Part shown: piece after piece, positions 8,148 through 16,126 of the stretch
Position numbering within the stretch: position 1 is the first letter of the stretch
Layout: the number at the start of each line of letters is the position of its first letter
Source: JBJXHG01 sp046160865
GTDB taxonomy: Bacteria; Planctomycetota; UBA1135; GCA-002686595
Direction: 5' to 3'
Assembly (NCBI GenBank): GCA_046160865.1
Contig: JBJXHG010000133.1
Coordinates: 1-63,465 of the forward strand
Length of the DNA: 63,465 bases
Position numbers and translations under genes: made by a program
The notes under the pieces: generated by a model
Told to the model about the DNA's origin: nothing
Databases searched by the model: none
The model's input: only the letters and a program-made list of their open reading frames with translations

Positions 8148-8647
8148 TGACGCTGCCCGCCGTGTTGCTTTGCATCGGTCTCGTGCTGATCGTCGCCGAG
8201 CTCTTGTTCCCGTCGTTCGGCGCGCTCGGCCTCGCTGCGAGCTTGTTCTTGATCGGTGCGATCGCGCTGGCGTTCGCCGAGAGCTCGTCGCTGGGGATCG
8301 CGTTCCTCATCGCGACGGCGATCCTCGTGCCCGGCGTCATCGTCGTCGGCTTCCGGCTCCTGCCGCACAGTCCGTTCGGCAAGCTGTTCGTCTCGCGTGG
8401 CTTCACGTTCACGGACGGCGCCGCCGTCGATCGCCGCGACGAGCATCTGGCTGGTCACGACGGCGTCGCAGAATCGTTCCTGCGCCCCGCCGGCACCGCG
8501 CGCATCGACGGACGACGCGTCGACGTCGTCACGCGCGGCGAGCCGATCGAAGCCGGCACGCGCATCCGCGTACTCGAAGTAGAAGGCAACCGCGTCGTCG
8601 TCGCGGCGCTCGACCCCTCGTCCCCAATAGTCGATTCGAACTCATGA
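8147..8647 (+). CDS. Short NfeD-like membrane protein
   Basis: The 166 residues consist of three or four membrane helices (residues 1-70) followed by a soluble OB-fold-like domain (~95-155) with the pattern GVAESFLRPAGTARIDGRRV. This is typical of NfeD C-terminal domains, which partner SPFH proteins. It lacks the protease domain of the preceding gene. Its ATG overlaps that gene's stop (TGATG), and its own stop overlaps the floA start as ATGA. The two NfeDs and FloA are therefore probably made in coupled amounts. Confidence 0.85.
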   Translation: MTLPAVLLCIGLVLIVAELLFPSFGALGLAASLFLIGAIALAFAESSSLGIAFLIATAILVPGVIVVGFRLLPHSPFGKLFVSRGFTFTDGAAVDRRDEHLAGHDGVAESFLRPAGTARIDGRRVDVVTRGEPIEAGTRIRVLEVEGNRVVVAALDPSSPIVDSNS

Positions 8648-9720
8648 CGCAACTCGTCCAACCGTTTGGCCAATCCCTCGCCGTGCTCGCGCAAGCCGGC
8701 GACGGACTCACGCTCCTCAAGCTCGTGGGCCTCGTGCTGCTCGGTGTCTTCCTGCTCGTGTTCCTGGTCGTGCTGATGAAGTACGCCAACCTGTACGTGC
8801 GCTCGGTCACGACGAACGCGGGCATCGGCCTGTTCGACATGTTCGCGATGAGCTTGCGGAAGGTGCCGCCGTCCGTGATCGTCGACGCGAAGGTCATGCT
8901 CGTGCAGTCGCGCATCGAGGCCGTGAGCACGCGTGACCTGGAAGCGCACTTGCTCGCGGGCGGACGCGTGCAGAAAGTGGTGCAGGCGCTCATCTCCGCG
9001 AACCGCGCCGGCATCGATCTCGACTTCCGCACCGCCGCCGGGATCGACCTCGCCGGTCGCGACGTCTTGGAAGCCGTGAAGACGAGCGTGACACCGAAGG
9101 TGATCGACTGTCCGAATCCAGCCTCGGGCAAGTCCGAAGTCGCGGCCGTCGCGAAGAACGGCATCCAAGTGCTCGCGAAGGCGCGCGTGACGGTGCGCAC
9201 GAACATCAAGCGCCTCGTCGGCGGCGCTGGCGAAGAGACGATCATCGCGCGCGTCGGCGAGGGCATCGTGTCGACGATCGGCTCGAAGGAGTCGCACAAG
9301 GACGTATTGGAGAACCCGGACTCGATCTCGAAGACGGTGCTCGCGCGCGGTCTCGATGCGGGAACTGCGTTCGAGATCGTTTCGATCGACATCGCCGACG
9401 TCGACATCGGCAGCAACATCGGCGCGCGCCTGCAAGCCGACCAGGCCGAGGCCGACAAGCGCGTCGCGCAAGCGCAAGCCGAGAAGCGCCGCGCGATGGC
9501 GGTAGCGGCCGAGCAAGAGTTCATGGCGCAGGTGCAGGAGAACCGCGCCAAGGTCGTGCTGGCCGAGGCCGAGGTTCCGCTCGCGATCGCGGCCGCGCTC
9601 CGCAGCGGCAACATGGGCGTCATGGACTTCTACCGACTGCGCAATCTCGAGTCGGACACCAAGATGCGCGGCAACATCGCAAGCTCCGAATCGGGCCCGA
9701 CGTCCGAGCCGGCGCGCTGA
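8644..9720 (+). CDS. floA: Flotillin-like protein FloA
   Basis: FloA is an SPFH-family scaffold of functional membrane microdomains. The 358-residue sequence has an N-terminal hydrophobic segment (LKLVGLVLLGVFLLVFLVVL), the conserved RKVPPSVIVDAKVML region, and an Ala/Gln/Glu-rich helix (ADQAEADKRVAQAQAEKRRA) forming the coiled-coil part. Conserved FloA segments such as GIDLDFRTA and NPASGKSEV are present, and the length matches the family. The start overlaps the short nfeD stop as ATGA. No missing domain or frameshift is visible. Confidence 0.94.
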   Translation: MTQLVQPFGQSLAVLAQAGDGLTLLKLVGLVLLGVFLLVFLVVLMKYANLYVRSVTTNAGIGLFDMFAMSLRKVPPSVIVDAKVMLVQSRIEAVSTRDLEAHLLAGGRVQKVVQALISANRAGIDLDFRTAAGIDLAGRDVLEAVKTSVTPKVIDCPNPASGKSEVAAVAKNGIQVLAKARVTVRTNIKRLVGGAGEETIIARVGEGIVSTIGSKESHKDVLENPDSISKTVLARGLDAGTAFEIVSIDIADVDIGSNIGARLQADQAEADKRVAQAQAEKRRAMAVAAEQEFMAQVQENRAKVVLAEAEVPLAIAAALRSGNMGVMDFYRLRNLESDTKMRGNIASSESGPTSEPAR

Positions 9721-9738
9721 GCGCGGATCCCGACGCAC

Positions 9739-10437
9739 ATGCCGGAAGGATTCGACCTCCAGGCCTTCATCGAGCAAGGCGCGAAGATCCTCGCGATCTT
9801 CATCTTTCTCGTGCTGCCCGTCATCCGCAGCATTCGCGAAGCACGCCGTCAGGCCGCGGAGAAGCAGGCGCGGGGCTCTGCACCGCAGGCGTCGGAGCCG
9901 GAAGAGACGCCGGAGCTCGATGGTCGCAAAGCGTGGGAGGAGCTCCTGCGAGGGGAAACCGTCGAGGTTGCTCCGCCGCCCGTGCCTCCGCCGATCCCGC
10001 AGCCGAGGCTCGTTGGCGAATCGCGCGTGCCGAAGCCCGTGCCGCTGTTCGACCTCGAGCAGCACGCGCCGAAGATGGCATCCGCCGACAACCTCGAGCT
10101 CGAACGCCGGAGCGACGAGGAGGGCGTCGCGCAAGCCGAGATCACACGCCGCGAGCGCGAGGCCGTGGTGTCGGAAGGGGAGGGCGCGCGCTTCGAGCGT
10201 GAGGCCGAGCAATTCGAGGAGGACTTCGCGCGCCGGCAGCGCACGGCGACGTCGGCGCTGAACGTGGAGCCGGGAACCACGGAACGGACCCACCTCCCGA
10301 CGGCGGCCGCATTCCATCCGGCCGCCGTGCGCCGCAAGCGCTGGGCGCGCCGCGCGGAAGTGCGCGCGGCGTTCGTCGCGAGCGAAGTGCTCGGCGCACC
10401 GCTCGCGCTGCGGCGCGAGAGCCATCTGCCGCACTGA
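9739..10437 (+). CDS. Membrane-anchored protein of unknown function, nfeD-floA operon
   Basis: The 232-residue product begins with an amphipathic stretch and one membrane helix (ILAIFIFLVLPVIRSI), then a highly charged tail rich in Glu, Arg and proline-rich segments (APPPVPPPIPQP). The tail is predicted to be disordered or helical, with no catalytic motif. It lies 18 bases after floA on the same strand, so it is likely the last gene of that operon and might be an accessory of the microdomain scaffold. This role is inferred from position only. Confidence 0.7.
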   Translation: MPEGFDLQAFIEQGAKILAIFIFLVLPVIRSIREARRQAAEKQARGSAPQASEPEETPELDGRKAWEELLRGETVEVAPPPVPPPIPQPRLVGESRVPKPVPLFDLEQHAPKMASADNLELERRSDEEGVAQAEITRREREAVVSEGEGARFEREAEQFEEDFARRQRTATSALNVEPGTTERTHLPTAAAFHPAAVRRKRWARRAEVRAAFVASEVLGAPLALRRESHLPH

Positions 10438-10468
10438 CCGGCCTGCGCGACCGCCACGGATCCACGCG

Positions 10469-10969
10469 ATGCCCATGAAGAACGCCGCGCGCAAGTACTG
10501 GTTGCTGAAGTCGGAGCCCGATTGCTTCTCGTTCGACGACCTGCTCGCCGCGCCGAGGCGGCGGACGGGTTGGGACGGGGTGCGCAACTTCCAGGCGCGC
10601 AACTCGCTGCGCGACGAGATCGCGGCGGGGGACGGCGTGCTCTTCTATCACTCGAGCGCGACTCCCGCGGGCATCGCCGGTATCGCGCGCGTCGTGCGCG
10701 CGGGCTATCCCGATCCGACGCAGTTCGATCCGGCGAGCGATCACTTCGACGCGCGCGCTAGGCCGGCAGAGCCGACGTGGTTCCAAGTCGACGTGGAGGC
10801 GGTCGAGAAGTGCCCGCGTTTCGTGACGCTCGAGGACTTAAAGAAGGAACCGAAGCTGTCCGCCATGAAGGTGCTCCAGCGCGGCCAACGCCTTTCGGTG
10901 ATGCCGGTCGAGCCCGCCGAGTGGAGCCTCGTCCTGCGGCTCGCGGGCTGCTCGCGCGCGGCTGTCTGA
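10469..10969 (+). CDS. EVE domain-containing protein
   Basis: The 166 residues form a single EVE domain, a PUA-like fold related to YTH that binds modified nucleobases. KYWLLKSEPDCFSFDDL starts the domain, followed by WDGVRNFQARNSLRDEI, DGVLFYHSS, GIAGIARVV, and the C-terminal region with LVLRLAG. Tryptophan and phenylalanine positions forming the base pocket are present. These are often solo proteins of unknown cellular role, and some are linked to modified-DNA restriction. Here it follows the nfeD-floA operon by 31 bases with no restriction gene nearby. Confidence 0.9.
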   Translation: MPMKNAARKYWLLKSEPDCFSFDDLLAAPRRRTGWDGVRNFQARNSLRDEIAAGDGVLFYHSSATPAGIAGIARVVRAGYPDPTQFDPASDHFDARARPAEPTWFQVDVEAVEKCPRFVTLEDLKKEPKLSAMKVLQRGQRLSVMPVEPAEWSLVLRLAGCSRAAV

Positions 10970-11205
10970 CGGCCCGCTCGAGCTCCGCCGACGGCTCTTG
11001 ATCACTGGACTGCAACAACTTGCAGCCGCGCGCCGGATCGAGCGCGCGCGCTCGCCGCGGTCCGCGCCAAAGCCACGGACGCGCCGGCAATGCCCTTCTG
11101 CTTGATCGGAGGGCCCGAATGTGGCCTACAGGGGCCCTTCCAAGGCCCCCGCGCAGGTGCGGAAGGCCTCGAACCATCGGAACAACGCAGAGCAGGCCAC
11201 CCAAG

Positions 11206-11397
11206 ATGAGCCAGAACTACGAACGCCTCGTCAGCGTCATCCAAGCCACCCGCGAAGACGTCGAGAAGGCCGAAGCCGGCAACAAGGCGGCGACCTCGCG
11301 TGTGCGCAAGGCGATGCAGGACATCAAGAACATCGCTCAGGAGATCCGCAAGGAGATGCTCGAGGTCCGCGATGCGGGCGGCGGCGCCAAGGCCTAG
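11206..11397 (+). CDS. Small Hc1-type (histone H1-like) protein
   Basis: The 63-residue, Lys/Arg-rich helical protein reads as the short Hc1-like proteins common in Bacteroidetes and seen in planctomycetes, with the core GNKAATSRVRKAMQDIKNIA and QEIRKEML. They are thought to bind DNA and shape the nucleoid. It starts at the ATG at 11206 and stops 10 bases before the phosphatase gene. The ~235 bases upstream hold no gene. It lacks the long lysine/alanine tail of chlamydial Hc1. Confidence 0.82.
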   Translation: MSQNYERLVSVIQATREDVEKAEAGNKAATSRVRKAMQDIKNIAQEIRKEMLEVRDAGGGAKA

Positions 11398-11407
11398 CGC
11401 GAGCCCG

Positions 11408-11977
11408 ATGCGTCCCGTTCGCACAGCGCTCCGCGCCGTGCTCGCGTGCGCGCTGATCGGATCCGTCGCGGCGCTGGCGTGGCAGTCCACACCGCGCGCG
11501 ACGGCTCCCGCGGCGCGCACGGTCGTTCTCGTGCGGCACGCCGAGAAGGATCCGGCCGGTGATCCGCGCGACCCGAGCCTCTCGGAGGCGGGCCGCGGAC
11601 GCGCCGCCGCGCTCGCACACGCGCTGTCGCGGGCGGGCGTCACGCACCTTCTCGCGACCGAGTACCACCGCACGCAGGAGACGCTGGCTCCGCTCGCCCT
11701 GAAGACCGGTCTCACCGTGCAGGCGATCCCCGCCGCGAGCGTGGACGCGTGGACGAAAGCGCTCGACGCGCTACCGGCCGGCTCCGTGGCCGTCGTCGCG
11801 GGGCACAGCAACACGGTGCCCGCGCTCGCGCAAGCGCTCGGCGGCACGCTCGCCGGATTGACCTCGACGACGCGCGGTCCGCAGTTGCGCGAGGACGAGT
11901 TCGATCGCCTGATCGTGATCACGCAGCCTGGTAGCGGCTGCGCGACGACGACGCTCGAGCTCTCCTACGCGCCTTAG
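11408..11977 (+). CDS. SixA-like histidine phosphatase, exported
   Basis: The 189 residues begin with an export signal (TALRAVLACALIGSVAALAW). The histidine phosphatase domain follows: the RHG-type motif is LVRHAEKDP with the nucleophilic histidine, then LSEAGRGRAAALA, and the second histidine in VVAGHSNTVPAL. Family members remove phosphate from phosphohistidine or small phosphoesters; the export signal argues for an extracytoplasmic substrate, so a role on a phosphorelay is unlikely. The TAG stop at 11975-11977 is part of the left tip of a repeat A element, so insertion of the repeat may have set the C-terminus. Confidence 0.85.
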   Translation: MRPVRTALRAVLACALIGSVAALAWQSTPRATAPAARTVVLVRHAEKDPAGDPRDPSLSEAGRGRAAALAHALSRAGVTHLLATEYHRTQETLAPLALKTGLTVQAIPAASVDAWTKALDALPAGSVAVVAGHSNTVPALAQALGGTLAGLTSTTRGPQLREDEFDRLIVITQPGSGCATTTLELSYAP

Positions 11978-12153
11978 CCTGCATTTCTCACCACGTCCGT
12001 CGCGAGGGCGTGACAGCCTCGCTTCGGACAAGGCGTTGCATCGGAATGGACCGCAGCTCTCCTGTTAGGTCAGCGAGGATCGACTCCGATCCAACAACGC
12101 GGGCGGAAGCGAGTTGACGCGGCCGCAGCAGGACGTGGTGAGACATGCGGGTC
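11975..12153. repeat. Repeat A, full-length copy (A2)
   Basis: An ~179-bp imperfect palindrome runs from TAGCCTGCATTTCTCACCAC to ACGTGGTGAGACATGCGGGT, with internal inverted symmetry around CATCGGAAT and ATTCCGATC-like cores. It fills the whole gap between the convergent phosphatase and mqnD genes and supplies part of the stop codon of each. It could act as a bidirectional terminator as well as a mobile repeat. Confidence 0.85.
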
Positions 12154-13012
12154 AGCGCTCCGGCCCCCGCCCGGCGCGCGGAAGCTCGGCGAACACCTCG
12201 AGCGGGGGTGAGTCGAGCGCGAGCACCGGCCGCAGCGTGTGCTCGAACGTCGCCAGCGCCGCGCGCCCCTCGACTCCGAGCTCGCGCGTGAACGCATTCA
12301 CGTACGTGTCGACGTGCGCCCACAGCACGGCGTCGTCGTGCTCCTGGGCGTGCGTGCGCATCACGGCGAGCGCCGCGTCGCGGTGCGTCGCGGCGTAGGC
12401 GAGCGACGCGCGGATCGCGCGACAGAGCGACGCGAGCTGCTCGCGCGCGAGCGTGCGGCGCGCGAGGATCGCGCCGAGCGGCAGCGGCGCTCGCGTGAGT
12501 GCCTCCCAGCGCTCGCCGAGATCCTCGACGAGCTCGACGTCGTGCTCGCGCCACGTGAAGCGCGCTTCATGGATGCACACACCGAGGTCGGCTTCGCCGC
12601 GCGACAAAGCGGGCAGGATCTCGTGGAACGGACGGTGCTCGATGACGCCTTCGTCGCGATGGAAGAGTCGGTAGAGCGCGGTCGCCGTCGTACCGGCACC
12701 CGGGCACAGCACGCGCGCGGGTTGCGAGCGTCGTGCTCGGCCGCGCGCCGCGAGCAGCAGCGGGCCGACGCCCCGGCCGAGCGCGGCTCCGGCCGGCAAC
12801 ACGAGCGCCGATGCCGACAACGCGAGCGCGCGCGCGACGCTCGCCTTCGACGCGTCGTACACGCCGCTGCCGAAGCGCTCGTTGAGCGTCTCGACGTCCG
12901 CGAGCTCGATCGAAAGATCGAGACCGTGCGCCTCGACCGAGCCCGTCAGCAGACCGGCGAACACGAACGTGTCGTTCGGACACGGCGAGATGCCGAGCGT
13001 GATGCGTGTCAC
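12152..13012 (-). CDS. mqnD: 1,4-dihydroxy-6-naphthoate synthase MqnD
   Basis: MqnD acts in the futalosine route to menaquinone, turning cyclic dehypoxanthine futalosine into 1,4-dihydroxy-6-naphthoate. The 286-residue periplasmic-binding-protein-like fold shows the family start LGISPCPNDTFVFAGLL, then DVETLNE, YDASKASVA, GTTATALYRLF and GVCIHEARFTW. The GTG start at 13012 overlaps the stop of the upstream mqnB as GTGA. Together these two genes cover the hydrolase and naphthoate-synthase steps; mqnA, mqnC and mqnE are not in the window. The stop codon lies in the end of repeat A2. Confidence 0.93.
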   Translation of the reverse strand: MTRITLGISPCPNDTFVFAGLLTGSVEAHGLDLSIELADVETLNERFGSGVYDASKASVARALALSASALVLPAGAALGRGVGPLLLAARGRARRSQPARVLCPGAGTTATALYRLFHRDEGVIEHRPFHEILPALSRGEADLGVCIHEARFTWREHDVELVEDLGERWEALTRAPLPLGAILARRTLAREQLASLCRAIRASLAYAATHRDAALAVMRTHAQEHDDAVLWAHVDTYVNAFTRELGVEGRAALATFEHTLRPVLALDSPPLEVFAELPRAGRGPER

Positions 13013-13710
13013 GCGCGCTCTCCGTCAGAGGTGCGTTCCTCGTGCAGCCACGCGAGCGCGAGCTCGCGCGCCGCTCGCAGCGCTCCGTGCACGTCCCACG
13101 CGCGCACGTTGCGATCGCCGGCCGCGTTGGAGATGCCGCGCACGACGGCGAGTGGTGTTGCGCGCGCCGCGCACGCGAGCGCGACACCGAAGGCCTCCAT
13201 GTCTTCCGCGAGCACACCCGGGAAGCGCCGTGCGCGGCGTCGTGCCGCATCCCGGTCGCCCGATGCCGCGCACACCGAGAGCAGCAGTTGTTGGGCGCTC
13301 TCCGACGTTGCGGCGCGCGGGCCCGCCGCCGTGAGCGCGACTCGATCGTAGATCGGCTCGCCGCGTGCGTCGCGTGCTTGCGCGAAGCCGAGCGTCGCGG
13401 ACGACAGCTCGCGCTCTCCGCTCTCCGCTCCGACTCCGTCGAGCGCGATGGCATCGAATGCGCGCGCGCAGCCCACGGGCGCGCGCTCGAGATCGAAGCT
13501 GCCCGCGATGCCGACGAGCAGCACGCGTGCGGGCTGCAGCACGGCGAGGCGATCCGCGGCGCGCGCGGCCGCGCCGACGGGACCGAAACCGCAGCGCGCG
13601 AAGAGTCCGAGTCCGGCTGGAAACCCGCCGAGCGCGGCCAGGATCACTTCCTCTTGCTCGGTGGGCACGAGGATGAGCGTCGGCGAACCGGCGTGCGCGG
13701 ATTGCGGCAT
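13009..13710 (-). CDS. mqnB: Futalosine hydrolase MqnB
   Basis: This 233-residue member of the nucleoside phosphorylase fold hydrolyses (aminodeoxy)futalosine to the dehypoxanthine form plus the base. Recognisable segments are LILVPTEQEEVILAAL, a glycine-rich CGFGPVGAAARAA, LLVGIAGSFD, and LAEDMEAFGVALAC, with the catalytic Glu/Asp region near VVRGISNAAGDRN. Being directly coupled to mqnD makes the futalosine assignment stronger than a generic 5'-methylthioadenosine nucleosidase. The ATG at 13710 is 81 bases from the divergent M28 peptidase, so both promoters share that gap. Confidence 0.9.
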   Translation of the reverse strand: MPQSAHAGSPTLILVPTEQEEVILAALGGFPAGLGLFARCGFGPVGAAARAADRLAVLQPARVLLVGIAGSFDLERAPVGCARAFDAIALDGVGAESGERELSSATLGFAQARDARGEPIYDRVALTAAGPRAATSESAQQLLLSVCAASGDRDAARRRARRFPGVLAEDMEAFGVALACAARATPLAVVRGISNAAGDRNVRAWDVHGALRAARELALAWLHEERTSDGERA

Positions 13711-13791
13711 GCAGCCAGTGTCGATCCCGCGCGCGACGCGTCAACTGCACGCCCGCGGCACGCGGGACGAATCTGCTACGCTCGTCACCCC

Positions 13792-15606
13792 ATGAATCGA
13801 AGCATCGACGGTGCTCACGGGGGTGCTCACGGCCGGCGGACTGCGGCTTGGCTCGCGCTCGCGTGGGTGATCGCGAGCGCGTGTTCCGCGACGGACCCGG
13901 CGCCGGACCGCGCGCTGCCCGTGCACTCGGAGCTCGCGCCGCCGGCAGCGCGCGCGGCGGCCCCGGCGAGCACGACGATCGACGAGATCTTGCGCGCGGC
14001 GCGTCAAGAGAGCCGTGCCGAGGCGCTGCTGCGCACGCTGTCGAAGGACATCGGTCCGCGGCTGACTGGCACGCGCGCCTACGATCGTTCGGCGGAATGG
14101 GCGCGCGAGCGCTTCGCCGAGCTCGGCCTCGACGCACGCATCGAGGTGTTCGGTCACTTTCCCGTCGGATTCGAGCGCGGCGTGTCCCGCGGGCGCATGG
14201 TCGCGCCGGCGGAGCACCCGCTCGAGTTCCTGACACCGGCGTGGACCGGCGGCACGAACGGACCACGCCGCGGGCCGGCGTTCCTCGAGCCACGCGACGC
14301 GCAGGAGCTCGAAGCGCTGAAGCCGCGTCTTGCGGGCGCGTGGATCGTGCGCAGCGATGGACGCGGTCGCGAAGCGGACGGTGCGCGCGTCGAAGGCGGC
14401 ACGGACTTCCGCACGCAATTGCGCGACACGCTCGAGGCCGCGGACATCGCCGGCTACATCCGCGGTGGCTCGCGCAGCGGCTTGCTCGTGATGGGCGGCA
14501 ACTGGCGCGTCGATCCGCACGACCTTCCCAAGCGCGTGCAGATCCGACTCGTGAGCGATCAGTTCCAAGACCTCGTCGCGCGCCTCGAGCGCGGCGAAAC
14601 GGTCGAGCTCGAGTTCGACATCGGCAACCAGTTCCTACAGGGACCGGTTCCGACGCAGAACGTGATCGCCGATCTCGTCGGGCGTGAGAGGCCGGACGAG
14701 TACGTGATCGTGCAAGCACACTTGGACACGTGGGACGGCGCCGAAGGCGCGCAGGACAACGGTACGGGTGTCGTGACGACGCTCGAGGCGGCGCGCTTGC
14801 TCGCGGGCGCGCGCGTCCGGCCGCGGCGCACCGTACGTTTCTTGCTCTTCGGCGGCGAGGAGCAGGGCCTGCTCGGCTCCGAGAGCTACGTCAAGGACCA
14901 CGCGCACACGCTGGAGAAGACGAGCATCGTGCTGAACCATGACGCGGGCGCGACGTATCTGCGCGGCCTGACGACGAGCTACGCGATGCTCGCGGACTTC
15001 GAGCGCGTGTTCGCGCCGCTCGCGAGCTTCGACGGCGCGCGTTCGTTCGAGGTGAGCGAGTCGCTCGGCGTCGAGAACAGCGGCGATTCCGACCACGCAC
15101 CGTTCCTCGCGGCCGGCGTGCCCGCGTTCTTCTGGGAGCAGAGCGAGGAAGGCTACGAGCGCGTGCACCACACGCAGCACGACGTGCTCGAGGAAGTCGA
15201 TTTCGACGACGTGCGGCACTCCGTCGCCGTCGTGGCGACGGCGGCGTACGGATTCGCGGAACTCGATCATCTGCTCGATCGCACCGACATGGCGCCGATC
15301 GCGCGGCGGCGACTCGGCGTGCTCTTCGACGGAGCGCGCGTGCGTCGCGTGATGCGCGGCAAGGCGGAAGCCGCAGGCTGGCGCGAGGGCGACGTCGTCG
15401 TGAGCCTCGACGGTGTGCCGGTGACCGGCGAAGGCGTGATCGTGCGACGTCTGCAGGAAGGCGGATCGGTCAAGGCTTTTCGCCTGCGCCGCGACGGCCT
15501 GGACTTCGACACCACGATCGACTACTCGGACGATCCCGCCGAGAGCGAGCGTGCTGCGCGAGCCGCGCGTCGCGCCGCGTTCTTCGCACAGCGTGCGCGG
15601 AACTGA
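13792..15606 (+). CDS. M28 family aminopeptidase with PDZ domain, exported
   Basis: The 604-residue protein starts with a signal peptide ending in a lipobox-like WVIASACSAT, so a lipoprotein is likely. A PA-like domain (~120-280) sits inside the zinc peptidase domain. The metal ligands are visible in VQAHLDTWDGAEGAQDNGTG (His and Asp), GGEEQGLLGS (catalytic and ligand Glu), LNHDAGA and ERVHHTQHD (last His). Residues ~520-590 form a PDZ-like segment (WREGDVVVSLDGVPV). The family trims N-terminal residues from peptides outside the cytoplasm. It is monocistronic and followed by a repeat cluster. A second, shorter M28 gene is at 57925-59457. Confidence 0.9.
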   Translation: MNRSIDGAHGGAHGRRTAAWLALAWVIASACSATDPAPDRALPVHSELAPPAARAAAPASTTIDEILRAARQESRAEALLRTLSKDIGPRLTGTRAYDRSAEWARERFAELGLDARIEVFGHFPVGFERGVSRGRMVAPAEHPLEFLTPAWTGGTNGPRRGPAFLEPRDAQELEALKPRLAGAWIVRSDGRGREADGARVEGGTDFRTQLRDTLEAADIAGYIRGGSRSGLLVMGGNWRVDPHDLPKRVQIRLVSDQFQDLVARLERGETVELEFDIGNQFLQGPVPTQNVIADLVGRERPDEYVIVQAHLDTWDGAEGAQDNGTGVVTTLEAARLLAGARVRPRRTVRFLLFGGEEQGLLGSESYVKDHAHTLEKTSIVLNHDAGATYLRGLTTSYAMLADFERVFAPLASFDGARSFEVSESLGVENSGDSDHAPFLAAGVPAFFWEQSEEGYERVHHTQHDVLEEVDFDDVRHSVAVVATAAYGFAELDHLLDRTDMAPIARRRLGVLFDGARVRRVMRGKAEAAGWREGDVVVSLDGVPVTGEGVIVRRLQEGGSVKAFRLRRDGLDFDTTIDYSDDPAESERAARAARRAAFFAQRARN

Positions 15607-15638
15607 GCGCGCGTCCTGAGAGCCGCTGACCGCGGGAG

Positions 15639-15805
15639 CTAGCCGCCCGTGGTGAAAGTCATTCAGCCCGAAAGCGGTCCGTTCGCGCCAACCCGGCGTC
15701 GCTCGATCCTCGGCGAATCTCGACGAATTGCCTGCGGTCTCGCTCCTTGTTCTGACGCGAACGGGCCACTTTCGGGCTCGAAGCACTTTCACCACGGACT
15801 GCTAG
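15639..15805. repeat. Repeat C, palindromic element (C1)
   Basis: A 167-bp unit is bounded by CTAG at both ends, with terminal inverted repeat CCGTGGTGAAAGT matched by ACTTTCACCACGG, and internal CCCGAAAGCGG matched by CCACTTTCGGG. The right ~100 bases recur in reverse orientation at 63364-63465. It has no coding content. Confidence 0.85.
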
Positions 15806-15966
15806 TGTCCTGAGTTGGAAGTTCGCTCTCACCAAGGCCGAGTATCGGCGCAGCTCGCAAGGCGCGAGGGCGCAGGCAACCTAGGGAGGTTTCCGAGCCC
15901 GAGCAACGCCGCGAGCGCCGGCGAGATCGGCCTTGGTGAGAGCGAACTTCCAACTCAGGACACTAG
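15802..15966. repeat. Repeat B (B2)
   Basis: This 165-bp copy begins CTAGTGTCCTGAGTTGGAAG and ends with the exact reverse complement. It aligns with B1 along its length, including the shared AAGGCGCGAGGG and GAGCAACGCCG blocks. Here the outer inverted repeat is longer than in B1, running through CTCTCACCAAGGC against GCCTTGGTGAGAG. Confidence 0.85.
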
Positions 15967-16068
15967 CCCGCATTACTCACCTCGTCCGTCGCGAGGTTGA
16001 GCCAGCGCGTTCGGAGCGGCGTCGTCGGATCCGAATCGATTCTCGCGGTCAGTTGCGGGCCAACTGCA
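15963..16068. repeat. Repeat A, decayed or truncated copy
   Basis: AGCCCGCATTACTCACCTCG and TCCGTCGCGAGG resemble the left half of repeat A, and GGATCCGAATCGATTCTCGC resembles its inverted core. No right terminus is found. Confidence 0.6.
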
Positions 16069-16126
16069 GAGAACGCTCCGTCGCCGACAGTCGAGCCGGT
16101 GGCTAGGCGCTCGGTCCGCCGCGCGC

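Larger units (their letters stand above)
15607..16126. other. Gene-free repeat cluster C-B-A
   Basis: These 520 bases separate the convergent M28 peptidase and EAL-HDOD genes. They consist of repeat C (15639-15805), repeat B (15802-15966) and a decayed repeat A (15963-~16068), each sharing a CTAG with its neighbour. The final ~58 bases before the EAL-HDOD stop hold nothing I recognise. Confidence 0.75.

Noticed and set aside
15639..16068. Insertion sequence
   Set aside because: No transposase frame is present inside or next to the repeats; the elements are only ~165-179 bp, so at most non-autonomous.
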